NCBI GenBank assembly: GCA_007922225.1
Contig: ML679961.1
Location: 76,086,652-76,150,651 of the forward strand
Direction: 5' to 3'
DNA: 64,000 nucleotides
DNA from: Emydura subglobosa
Lineage: Eukaryota; Chordata; Testudines; Chelidae
Shown here: in pieces, positions 1-9,120 of the stretch
How the letters are laid out: every line of letters starts with the position of its first letter
Position numbering within the stretch: the first letter of the stretch is position 1
Translations under genes and position numbers: made by a program
Notes under the pieces: model-generated
What the model was told of the DNA's origin: nothing
The model's database searches: none
Seen by the model: only the letters and a program-made list of their open reading frames with translations

Positions 1-292
1 TCTCCTTAACCACTGAGGACAGCACAAGACGTAACGGTATTAAATTGCAGCAAGGGAGATTTAAATTAGACATTAAGAAAAAAGTCCTAATTACAAGGGT
101 AGTTAAGCACTGGAACAAATTACCTAAGGAGATTGTGGAATCTCTGTCTCTGGAAGTTTTTAAGAACATGTTAGACAAACACATGTCAGGGATGATCTAG
201 AATCTAGATATTATTTAGTCCTGCCTCAGGGCAGGGGACTGGACTAGACCTATCAAGATCCCTTCCATTCCTAAATGTCTATGATTTTATAA
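1..292 (+). repeat. CR1 LINE 3' end, truncated by the window edge
   Basis: The text runs through the usual CR1 3' terminal block: a segment like 'ggagatttaaattagacatt', then 'aagcactggaacaaattacc', then 'gtggaatctctgtctctgga', and ends in the CR1-type terminal 'tctatgattttat'. In intact CR1 this covers the C-terminal end of ORF2 and the short 3' UTR with its octamer-like tail. The left part lies outside the window. It is a dead insertion copy and I see no intact reading frame. The family assignment rests on recognising the conserved CR1 tail. Confidence 0.85.
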
Positions 293-1612
293 AAGGCATC
301 CAGATTGCAGAGCAAAGAGCATAACCAATTTAGGTAATGACAAAACAAACTATAGAAAAAAAGGAGAGAAGTTGTTGGTTAAAAAAATAGGTCAACAAAG
401 GGAGTATTCCAGCTATGGTTGCTTTAGAAATTTAGAAATTCCAGTGATGGTTGCTTTAGAAATGGTTGTAATTAATATACATTCCATGGGTGGGAAGTTA
501 TTGAATTAAACACATTTACAACTGGGCAACAGATCATTTTAAAGAAAAACGTTGTCCTGGCTTGGTCCACAGCCATCCTTAAAAATACATCAGTGAGGTG
601 AAGGAGCAGATTGCCTTCCAGAAGATAGTTTCCATATATTTATTGCCTGCAACTTACGTTAAGATGTATCAGCCCCAGAATTTGAAGAAAGTGAGTTGCC
701 ATATGAAACTGGAAAGTAGGACTCGTTTCAACAAGCAGTGTGTGCAAAGGAAGATGTCTGAAGCTGGCAGGCCTTCGTCTGAGGTTTGTGCATACCTGCT
801 ATAGAATATTTTCTGATTACATGGCCTAAGGCTCATCAGAGATTGTAATAAGACAGGATGGGTGAGGTAACATCTTTTACTGGACCAAGTTCTGTTAATG
901 CTTTTGAGAACTTCCGACTATTTCAGTGCCACCCTATTTCCATCTGAACCTTGGGACAAGTTGTCAAGTTGAACAATGATCATTCCTTTTTTCCACATCA
1001 GGTGTCTTCAGTATACTTCAAACCAGAAACACTAAAATCACCGATCTACAGCTTCAGTTCATGCACATACTTAAATACCCACAGCCTTCAACAATGCTTA
1101 GCCACACAGGCCTAGAAAAGACACAATGGAGCTTAAAAAAAGATAACCAGACTACCCTCTGCTGGCCTATCTGTAGATCAGCTGTTGTATTTAAAGCAAC
1201 TGCTGCCCTGATTGGCAAAGCAGAAATAAGTAACTACCAAAGCCTATGGTAAACAAATGCACGCAGTGGAAAATTAGAAAAATAAATCAGCTTCATTAAA
1301 CTACATTTTGAAGAATGACACTGACCAGCTCTTAGTACATGAACCAAGAGGGTGTTAGCTGATTAATATTTCTTGGAGGCTGTATTTGCATAAATATACT
1401 CATCACTCATATATCTGACTGGCAATTTCAAAGTGTCTGAAGGGAAAACAACTGTCATACTTTTACATAAAATATTCTAAGTGTGATTCTCAGTAGCATT
1501 ATGTTGCACAAGCCATGGAAAAATGGGACTTCGGTGGAGCTATGACCGTTCTTACCAGCTGAGGGTGTGCCCACCTCTGCTGAACAAAAGAAAAGTATAA
1601 AGCCCGCAAGTT
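293..1612. other. No gene seen; one short repeat fragment
   Basis: AT-rich sequence with no coding region I can support. The only recognisable item is the fragment at 853-915 (separate entry). Short open frames here lack any family resemblance. Confidence 0.5.
853..915 (+). repeat. Fragment of the repeat family seen at 21.5-21.7 kb
   Basis: The string 'gatgggtgaggtaacatc' followed by 'ttttactggaccaagttctgtt' is a diverged match to both arms of the inverted repeat at 21474-21730 ('gatgggtgacgtaatatc', and on the other strand 'gaggtaatatcttttattgg'). The part of that family carrying the ribozyme-like core is missing here. Confidence 0.6.
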
Positions 1613-1897
1613 AGGGCTTGTCTACATGGTACAGTAATGTGCACCAGTGGGGTGTGAATTCTAATGCGCACCAGCATGTCAAGCTAACTGCCCAATATGA
1701 ATCCTAACAGCATGCACTAAAAATTCCCCAGTGCACGTTAACATAGTCCTGTTTCAAACAGTACTACGTTATCTTGCCCTAGGGAACTTTTAGCAAGCAC
1801 CAGTAGGGTTCATGTGGGCCCATTAGCATGTGACAAGCTGGTGCGCATTAGAATTCACATGCCACTGATATACACCACCCCATGTAGATAAACACTT
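1613..1897. mobile_element. MITE with long inverted arms
   Basis: The left arm (about 1613-1695, 'gcttgtctacatgg' ... 'gtgaattctaatgcgcacca') is repeated in reverse complement in the right arm (about 1815-1897, 'tggtgcgcattagaattcac' ... 'ccatgtagataaacac'). The centre is not palindromic and there is no coding capacity. The structure is that of a non-autonomous DNA transposon. I cannot read a clean target duplication, so the superfamily is open. Confidence 0.65.
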
Positions 1898-1962
1898 AGG
1901 TCTGGTCTACACTTATCCGGCGATTCGGCGGCAGTTGATGGAGTTACGCAAGCTACACAGAG
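1898..1962 (-). mobile_element. Truncated end of the Harbinger-like MITE family found at 8824
   Basis: 'ggtctggtctacacttatcc' followed by 'ggcgattcggcggcagttga' and 'ggagttacgcaagct' matches, in reverse complement, the right end of the complete element at 8824-9117 ('cgattcggcggcagtcgac', 'ggagttacgcaaact'). Only about 65 bp remain. The rest is lost or replaced by unrelated sequence. Confidence 0.7.
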
Positions 1963-2432
1963 AAGAGTTCTAGAGAAAGCAATGAAAGAGGAAGTTTTTG
2001 GTAACTATCCATTTCGCAAGCCATCTATTTGGATTGCTCCACAACTTTCTGATATTTCATTAAAGTCACAAAGGAAATCAGTGATCGAGCACGTGGAAGA
2101 CATTCATCCACAGTGGAGGACTTTTCTCCTTTGACTGGAAGAAAAAAACATGCTTACCTGCAATGCAATCTTGAGAACCACTTCATACTTCTCTCTCAAA
2201 TACACTGCCCTCCTTCTCCAGGAACAGTGTTCAGATGGTGTATTCTGGAATGTTCCAGAGTGCTTAATTCAGACAATATTACTACTTAAAGGGCTTGACT
2301 TTGTCTCATTGAAGTCAATGGGCATTTCAATAAGAGTAGGATCAGCCTCAACAGAATTCTGGTGGTTGGCTGACTTACTAACAAAAGTTGGTCCAATAAA
2401 AAGTTCTCATCATTCAAAAAACCAAACCAAAC
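1963..2432. other. No feature recognised
   Basis: Unique-looking sequence between the MITE fragment and the DIRS element. A 168-codon open frame beginning at 2150 runs into the inverted repeat of the DIRS element and is not a gene. Confidence 0.5.
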
Positions 2433-2471
2433 CAGGGTTACTTACCAGTAACTGTTCTTCTTCGAGATGTG

Positions 2472-2649
2472 TTGCTCATATCCATTCCAATATAGGTGAG
2501 TGCACGCCACCGTGCATTGGTTCCCAGAACTTTTTTCCCTTTAGCAGACCCTGTAGGGTCGGATTAGGCACCCCCTGGAGTACCGCGCTCATGCCGTGGT
2601 ATATGAGGCACCGCCGACCCTACGGGCCCTCAGTCCCTTCTTTCTGCCG
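2472..2649 (+). repeat. DIRS inverted terminal repeat, left copy
   Basis: About 178 bp beginning 'ttgctcatatccattccaat' and running through 'ggtcggattaggc' to 'tttctgccg'. It matches the reverse complement of 8268-8443 with only scattered substitutions. The outer flank 2433-2471 is not shared with the right end but is mirrored in the internal complementary region. Confidence 0.92.
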
Positions 2650-2679
2650 ACTCTGACAGTGGGGACAGAGGGTGGGTGT

Positions 2680-2781
2680 GGAATGGATATGAGCAACACA
2701 TCTCGAAGAACAACAGTTATTGGTAAGTAACCCTGTTTTCTCTCTTTGAGTTATTGCTCATATCCATTCCAATATAGGTGA
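2680..2781. repeat. DIRS internal complementary region
   Basis: It has two halves. 2680-2735 is the reverse complement of the left terminus 2433-2488 (shared blocks 'ggatatgagcaacacatctc' and 'ggtaagtaaccctg'). 2741-2781 is the reverse complement of the right terminus around 8404-8456 (shared block 'attgctcatatccattccaa'). In DIRS elements such a region templates the joining of the two ends during circle formation. Here it lies just past the catalytic tyrosine of the recombinase, its usual place. Confidence 0.88.
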
Positions 2782-2825
2782 TTAAAAAGACATACCTTAG
2801 AGGTGGGTGTGCTCTCATCAGCACA

Positions 2826-3832
2826 GCTTTGCCAAATCCCATGTCCTCTCTCGCCTGCTGCACAATGGCATAGTGGGATGTGAAGGTGTGCACCGACGAC
2901 CAGATGGCAGTTTTGCAGATGTCCTGCAGGAGAACCCTCTCCAGGAAGGCCGCAGACGAGGCCTGGGCTCTGGTTGAGTGCGCAGAAACAGCCCCTGGAA
3001 GCGGTACACTCGCCTGCTCGTAGCAGCACTTGATGCAGGCGGTGATTCACGCGGAGATGCACTAGGTGGAGACAGGTGAGCCTTTCATCCGGTCCGCCAC
3101 TGCAACGAACAGCTGCGTAGACTTCCGGAACGGCCGTGTCTTCTTGATGTAGTAGGCCAGGGCTTGTCTCACGTCTAGCAAGTGCCATCTCCGCTCCTCC
3201 TTCGATCCGTGTGATTTTGGAAAAACCACAGGGAGGAAGATATCTTGGTTATAGTGGAACTGGGAGACCACCTTAGGCAGGAAAGCTGGATGGGATCTCA
3301 GCCGCACCTTGTCCTTATAAAACACGGTGTAGGGAGGCTCCGAGGTCAAAGCTCTTATCTCGGAAACTCTCCTAGCCGAGGTAATGGCCACCAGGAAGCT
3401 ACCTTCCAAAAGAGGACAAGCAGCAGGCATGTAGCCATGGGCTCGAAGGGGGGCCCCAAAAGGACCAGGTTTAGATCCCAGGGAGGCACCGGGTCACAGA
3501 CCTGCGGGTAAAGCCTCTCCACCCCCTTGAGAAACCTGACTGACATGGGCTGGGAAAATAAGGATCTCCCCTCTAGCAGCTGGTGGAAGGCTGAGATAGC
3601 CGCCAGGTGGACTTTCAGAGAGGCCAGCACCAAGCCCTGGAGTTTGAGGTGGAGCAGATACTCCAGGATCACCTGGATAGATGAGCAGCTCGGCGGGATG
3701 CCCCGGGAGTCCGCCCAGGAGGTAAACCATTTCCACTTGGCCCGGTACACGACCTGTGTGGAAGGTTTTCTGCTGCCCAGCAGAATTTGTTGGACCTGCG
3801 CCGAGCAGGCTCTCTCCCCCTCCGTCAGCCAC
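2826..3832 (-). pseudogene. DIRS tyrosine recombinase (YR), frameshifted
   Basis: Catalyses strand exchange of the circular DNA copy into the genome. The N-terminal core-binding part is readable in one frame (about 3810-3430: 'KPSTQVVYRAKWKWFTSWAD', then 'ILEYLLHLKLQGL'). The frame then changes near 3410. The catalytic domain follows with the first arginine in 'TSARRVSEIRAL' (about 3361-3395). Another frame change leads to the HxxR motif 'AHSTR' (HSTR at 2969-2980) and then 'VHTFTSHY', whose tyrosine codon is at 2870-2872. The R, HxxR and Y residues all survive but are spread over different frames, so no active protein can be made. Two antisense open frames here are shadows. Confidence 0.88.
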
Positions 3833-4656
3833 ATAGCCTCCAAGCCATCAGGTGCAGGGAGTCCAGGTCCAGGCGGAGCAGACGACCCTGGTCCTGGGAG
3901 AGCAGGTCGTAACGCCTCGGAAGCTCCAGTGGCAGGGCGATTGACAGGTCCAGCAGCATTCTGAACCAATGCTGTCTCAGCCAGGCTGGGGCAATGAGTA
4001 TCATGTCCGCTCCATCCCTCTTGATTTTCAAGACGACCTTGGGCAGGAGCGGAATGGGGGGAAACGCATACATGAGGGTCCCCTTCCACTTGATGAGGAA
4101 CACGTCGGAGATGGAGCCCGGCTCGCGACCCCGGAGCGAGCAGAACCTCGGGCACTTCCTGTTCCAGGACGACACGAACAGGTCCAGTTGGGGAACACCC
4201 CACTTGCAGAAGATAGAAATCACCACCTCCGTGTGAAGTGACCAGTCGTGGTGGGGTAGAAACGACCTGCTGAGGCAGTCTGCCTCATTGTTCCTGACCC
4301 CTGGGAGGTGAGAGCAGATAAATGAAAGTCGTGCCTCACCGCGAAGTCCCACAGTCGAATGGCCTCCTGGTAGAGAGCCGAGGAGCGTGCTCCCCCCTGC
4401 CTGTTCATGTAAAACATGGCTGCTGTATTGTCCGCCAGGATCTGAACCATCCAGCCCCTCAGGAATCTGAGGAACACCTTGCAGGCCAATCAGACTGCCC
4501 TGAGCTCTCGTAGATATGGAGGCTCTTCTCCTCCTCCGACCACAATCCCTGGGTGCTCAGGTCGGTACTGATGTGGGCTTCCCACCCCACGTCCGAAGCA
4601 TCTGTGATCAGGGTGACCGATGGGGCCAGATCCCAGAAAGGAACTCCTTTCAACAC
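3825..4656 (-). pseudogene. DIRS RNase H plus methyltransferase-like domain, broken
   Basis: The RNase H domain begins 'VTLITDASDVGW' (about 4611-4579, first acidic residue in 'TDAS') and continues after a frame change with 'ILADNTAAMFYMNRQGG', carrying the second active-site region. 'HLPGVRNNEADCLSR' gives the C-terminal acidic motif. After it comes 'WGVPQLDLFVSSWNRKCPRF', 'LMYAFPPIPLLPKVVLKI' and 'APAWLRQHWF', the pattern that follows RNase H in vertebrate DIRS elements and is generally compared with Dam-like N6-adenine methyltransferases. No certain catalytic motif is visible, so the methyltransferase label is by position and family. At least one frameshift separates the two RNase H halves. 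Confidence 0.82.
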
Positions 4657-4668
4657 CTCCCCGGGAGT

Positions 4669-5580
4669 CTATTTCAGTGAGGCTAGGACCCCTGGGGGTA
4701 CCGTGACCACTCTGTTCAAGGGGTGTCTGCTTAGAGCATACGCCGAGGCTAACCATGCTTGGAGAGGCCTGAGTTTGAGGCAAACCAGCCTCACCACATA
4801 AGTGCAGGCTGCCATGTGCCCTAACAGCTGCAGGCAATGCCTGGCTGTCGTCATGGGGCACCTGTGTAGCTGGGCGATTATCGCGGCCATAGTCTCAAAG
4901 CGAGGCTGCAGGAGGAAGGCTCTGGCCTGGGTAGCGTCCAGGATGGCCCCAATGAACTCTATGTGTTGCACCAGGGTAAGAGTGGACTTCTGCTCGCTTA
5001 TGACAGTTTGGTGCATGTCACAAAGGTGAGGGATAGGCTGTTCTGAATGTGGGACCTGGACCTGCCCCTGATCAGCCAGTCATCCAGGTATGGAAAGATC
5101 TGCACCCCTCTGCGGCGCAAGTGGGCCGCCACCACCGCCATGCACTTCGTAAAGACCCTGGGGGCAGACGAGATGCCAAAGGGCAGGGCCGAGAATTGGT
5201 AGTGGGACCCAGCTACCATAAACCAAGAGGATGGAAATATGGAAGTACACATCCTTCAAATCGAGGGCGGCATACCAATCTCCTGGATCCAGAGCTGGGA
5301 TAATGGAGGCTAGGGAGACCATGCGAAACCTGAGACGCTTGATAAATTTGTTTAGTCGGCGTAGATCTAATATGGGTCTCAGGCCCCCTTTTGCTTTGGG
5401 GATGAGAAAATACCTGGAGTAAAATCCTTTCCCTATTTCTTGTGGAGGAACCGCTTCCACTGCCCCCAGGAGGAGGAGGGTATTCACCTCCTGCAAAAGG
5501 AGTTGCTCGTGAGAGGGGTCCCTGAAGAGGGATGGGGTGGGGGGAAAGTCCGGGGGGGAAGGTTGTGAACTGAAAGGCAT
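4669..5580 (-). pseudogene. DIRS reverse transcriptase, broken
   Basis: Copies element RNA into DNA. The fingers/palm start is seen as 'GFYSRYFLIPKAKGGLRPIL' and 'DLRRLNKFIK', then 'WYAALDLKDVYFHI' carrying the first catalytic aspartate. After a frameshift (about 5230) come 'YQFSALPFGISSAPRVFTK' and the active-site box 'FPYLDDWLI' (5071-5097). 'HIEFIGAILDATQARAFL' and 'LQLLGHMAACTYVV' are the thumb and connection to RNase H. The YLDD box followed by W is usual in the DIRS and related lineages. Catalytic residues are intact, but at least two frame changes break the ORF. Confidence 0.9.
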
Positions 5581-5853
5581 ATCCCCTGAGAACTACGCCG
5601 AGGACCCAACGGTCCGAGGTGATATTTTGCCACTCGGCGTAGAAGGGGCTTAGCCTGTCTGCAAATGGAAGGAGTGGATCCGGGAGAGAGGTAGTGGTGC
5701 CACCCTCGGGCGCACCATCAAAATTGTTTTTTGAGGGTGGCCCCCTTAGAGGGTTCTTGCTGGGAGGTTGCAGATGAGTTGGAGCGGTTACGTCGCCCGA
5801 ATCCCCTGCTCCTCTCTCGGCCCTTATCGGGCTGAGAGGGTCTAGGCGATGGC

Positions 5854-8099
5854 CTAGAGGGCGGCTGTGCCTGGCGTTGGGGCTGCAGCCGAGACTGACG
5901 CCTTGAGGCCTGGATAGAGTCCCAAGGAACGGAGCGTGGCTCGTGAATCCTTAACAGCGTGCAGCTTCTCGTCGGTCTTCTCCGAGAACAGGCCTGCCCC
6001 GTCGAAGGGCAGGTCCTGTATAGATTGCTGCACCTCTTGCGACAGCCCTGATGACTGCAGCCACGAACACCACCTCCTGGCTATTGCAGAGGCCATGGCT
6101 CTGCTAGTGGTGTCCACAGCGTCACTGGCAGTTTGCAACACCACCCCTGTCACCGTGACACCCTCTTTCAGGACCGTGGCAAAGTCTGCTGCCTGGTCCT
6201 GGGGCAACCCCTCTGCGAACCGCCCCATGGACTCCCAGAGGTTAAGGTTGTACCTCCCTAGGAGGGCCTGGTGGTTCGCAAACAAGCCCCTGTGGAGTAT
6301 ACTTTACACCCAAACAAGTCAAGTTTCTTGTTATCTTTGTTCTTTGGCGTGGTACCTGGGCCACCTTGCCTGTCCCTCTGGTTGGCCGCATCAATCACCA
6401 GAGTCCCCGGCGCCGGGTGTGTAAATAAAAATTCAAACCCCTCTGCTGAGACATAGTATTTCTTCTCGGCACCCTTGGATGTGGAGGCAACCGAGGCAGG
6501 GGTTTGCCATAGGGTCTTGGCCAGCTTAAGGACCCTCTCATGCATGGGTAGGGCCACCCTTGATGGTCCCGCTGACCCAACAACCCCGAAGAGGGGATCC
6601 TCCTCCTCCGAGAGCTCCTTGAGTTCTAGGTTCAAATTAGAGGCCACCCTTTTCAGGAGCTCCTGATGCGCCCTGAAGTCTGGGAGGGGTGCCCTGTGGT
6701 CTCTGGCGGCCGCCTCATCTGGGGAAGAGGAGGAGGATTGTTGAGAGGGGCCCCCCAGAGGGTCCCACCCCAGGGTCTGATACCTCCTCTGAGGAATGGC
6801 CCTTAGCCCGTTGGCTTGGTGGGAGGGGGGGGCACCGGCGATGCCACTGAGGATGGGACTGACACAGTTCCCTGTCCCATCTGTGCCCCCCATGGGCTCC
6901 AATAAGGCCACTGCCAGGGCCCTTGTGACCAACATGGTGCTGGCATCGGTACCGGCTACGGAGCGTCGTGAAGGTGGCGGGCGCCCTTGTCTTTACGGGA
7001 CCCGGAGCCACTGAACCGGTGCCAACGACGCCTTCAGCCTTTGCTGGTCGTAGTTGGGAACCAGCCTCTCGGTGATCCTGACGAGGTAGAAGAGTGTCGG
7101 TGCCGCCATGAGCGGTGCTGACTGGAGCACTGAGGACTTCTGGTGCCACTTGCCCTTTGGGGACTGGGAATGATGCCGTCCGTGGCGTCTCGGTGCCGAG
7201 CCCAACTCCAAAGACCAAGGTCTACGACGGGTCAAGGTGGCTGGGTCTTTCGGTGGCAGGCTCCACGCCAGGCTCCACGCCGGAGATCGAGTCTGGTGCC
7301 GTGCTGGCGAAGGGCTCGGTGCTGGGGTGCGGGAGCTGCGCTCACTGCACGAGGCAGACTTGGAGCGGTGCCACCTCGAGCGCGATGCCTCCGGTGCCGG
7401 GGACTGACCTTGGTGCTGCGGGGAGGATGAGCTCAACGACTCCGAGTCAGAGCTGTAAGGGGAGCCGCCGTGCTCTACCCTCCGTGGTCATCTGGTGGGA
7501 GACCTTCTCCCGACGGGGGTCTCGACCAACCACTGGGGGTACCCAGCGCAGGTTTACCCCAGGACGCCAGCCCTCTCACCCTCGGCCAAAGGGGGGACGG
7601 AGGCATGGGCATGGCCATTAAGGCCCATGCTGCAAGCCTCCGGCTTCGACGGCCCTTGCAGGGGTGTTCCCCCATCCTCAGGAGTCAGGGGACGCTCCCT
7701 GCATGGAGATGAAGGCCCCAGAGCAGGCTCAATGGGCAGTGGCTGGTGGTTCTCCTCGCTCGACCGTGGCCACCCAGGCAGTGCAGTGGAGCCCTGGCGC
7801 CGTTTCTTCTTCGACACCGGGGGTGGTCAATGTCGAGTAGACTCAGGTGCCGGTGGAGCGCTCTGCACCGAGGTGGAACGCGGTGGTTTGGAGGCCGGTC
7901 AGAGTACTGCTTCCATCAGGATAGCCTTCAGCCGAATATCCCGCTCCTTCTGAGTCCTCGGCTTGAAGGCTTTACAAATCTTGCACTTGTCCCTCTGATG
8001 CTGCTCTCCCAGGCACTTGAGGCAGCGATCATGAAGGTCACTCATGGGAAGAGGCTTGCCGCAAGCTGCGCAAGAATTGAAACCAGGTGAGCTGGGCAT
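5854..8099 (-). pseudogene. DIRS gag-like structural protein, broken into several frames
   Basis: The presumed start at 8099 opens a 66-codon piece with a cysteine cluster ('CAACGKPLP', 'RCLKCLGEQHQ', 'CKICKAF') resembling a zinc-binding gag N-terminus. Low-complexity Ser/Pro/Arg-rich pieces follow (about 7817-6993). The conserved C-terminal part is in 6935-5854: 'ADFATVLKEGVTVTG', 'SGLSQEVQQSIQDLPFDG' and 'LFSEKTDEKLHAVKDSRAT', phrases I recognise from vertebrate DIRS gag. The pieces overlap in different frames, so the original ORF has been shifted repeatedly. Its likely role was packaging of element RNA. Confidence 0.8.
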
Positions 8100-8267
8100 G
8101 GCCCAGATCTAAGCCCCTAAGGGCTTCTATTCTAATGCTAACTAACTACTTAACACTATACTTAACACTAAACTATTCAAACTATTCAAACAACGATTAA
8201 CAGAGTCAGTAAGGGGAATGCTACTTGAGAAAGGCAAGAGGTAAGATGTTCCAGCAACCATCACAGG

Positions 8268-8443
8268 CGGAAAGAAGGAACTGAGGGCCCGTAGGGTCGG
8301 CGGTGCCTCATATACCGCGGCATGAGCGTGGTACTCCAGGGGGCGCCTAATCCGACCCTGCGGGGTCTGCTAAGGGGAAAAAAGTTCCAGGAACTAGTGC
8401 ACAGTGGCGTGCACTCACCTATATTGGAATGGATATGAGCAAT
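8268..8443 (-). repeat. DIRS inverted terminal repeat, right copy
   Basis: Reverse-complement partner of 2472-2649. It opens 'cggaaagaaggaactgaggg' on the plus strand and ends 'ggaatggatatgagcaa'. It precedes the gag-like frame on the minus strand and so holds the element's 5' terminus and presumably its promoter. Confidence 0.92.
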
Positions 8444-8456
8444 CACTCTAAGTAGA

Positions 8457-8823
8457 ACTAGGAGTAATGAATCTAGAATTTTTTTTGTCTTGCTGGTGAC
8501 TGGTTATTAAAAAAATTTGGACAGCTTGTTTTTATAGCTAAATGATATAAAAGGCAATCATGGTATATGGTAGCAGTTGGGAATTGAGGTGTAATAACAT
8601 GTCTATCTTGAGATAAGCATACGAGCCCACATTGCACAACTGGAATTTTTCTACAGATACTAGTAGTGTTACATGAATATTCATATGGTATTTAAAGCTC
8701 TTTGCACACAAGTTCTTAAAAATGAGATAGATTAAGGTAGAAGGAAATGATAGCTAAAATTAGCATAGAAAGAACAGCTTTTGGAAGAAAGGAAATTAGA
8801 TACCATATCTCTTTATTTTCTAA
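8457..8823. other. No feature recognised
   Basis: AT-rich spacer between the DIRS right end and the next MITE. 8821-8823 is the left TAA target copy of that MITE. Confidence 0.5.
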
Positions 8824-9117
8824 GGCTACGTTTACACTGACGGCAGCAAAATCGTCGCCGCCAGATCGACCTTTCAGGATCGATTGAGCGGTCAGTGAGA
8901 CCCGCTCAATCGATCAGGAAGTCAACTGAGTAAGTCCACCCCCTCAAGTAGCATAGCGCTGAGTTGACAGGAACACTGTTCCCGTCGGCTCAGTGCAGTG
9001 TGAACAGCGCGCAGAAGAGAAGCTGAGCAGTCGACGTCAGTTAGGCAAACTATTCTGCATAGTTTGCGTAACTCCCGTCGACTGCCGCCGAATCGCGCGG
9101 TCAGTGTGAACCAGCCC
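8824..9117. mobile_element. PIF/Harbinger-like MITE, complete
   Basis: A 294-bp element with terminal inverted repeats 'ggctacgtttacactgac' and 'gtcagtgtgaaccagccc', flanked on both sides by TAA (8821-8823 and 9118-9120). TAA/TTA three-base duplications are the signature of PIF/Harbinger. The interior is GC-rich with partly palindromic blocks around 'gatcgattgagcggtcag' and has no coding capacity. A truncated relative lies at 1898-1962. Confidence 0.8.
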
Positions 9118-9120
9118 TAA

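Larger units (their letters stand above)
2433..8456 (-). mobile_element. DIRS-type tyrosine-recombinase retrotransposon, near full length, inactivated
   Basis: About 6 kb of GC-rich DNA in an AT-rich neighbourhood. Reading on the minus strand it holds, in order, a gag-like region (8099-5854), reverse transcriptase (5580-4669), RNase H and a methyltransferase-like domain (4656-3825), and a tyrosine recombinase (about 3832-2826). The ends are inverted rather than direct repeats (2472-2649 against 8268-8443), and an internal complementary region (2680-2781) sits next to the left end. This combination defines the DIRS group: such elements copy through RNA and are thought to integrate a circular DNA by recombinase rather than integrase. 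Frames are broken by several frameshifts and stops, so the copy is dead, but all domains are present and the two terminal repeats are still very similar, suggesting moderate age. No target-site duplication is expected for recombinase insertion and none is seen. Confidence 0.93.

Noticed and set aside
2751..4861. Numerous plus-strand open frames across the DIRS element
   Set aside because: The recognisable RT, RNase H and recombinase motifs are all on the minus strand. The plus-strand frames are shadows in GC-rich DNA.
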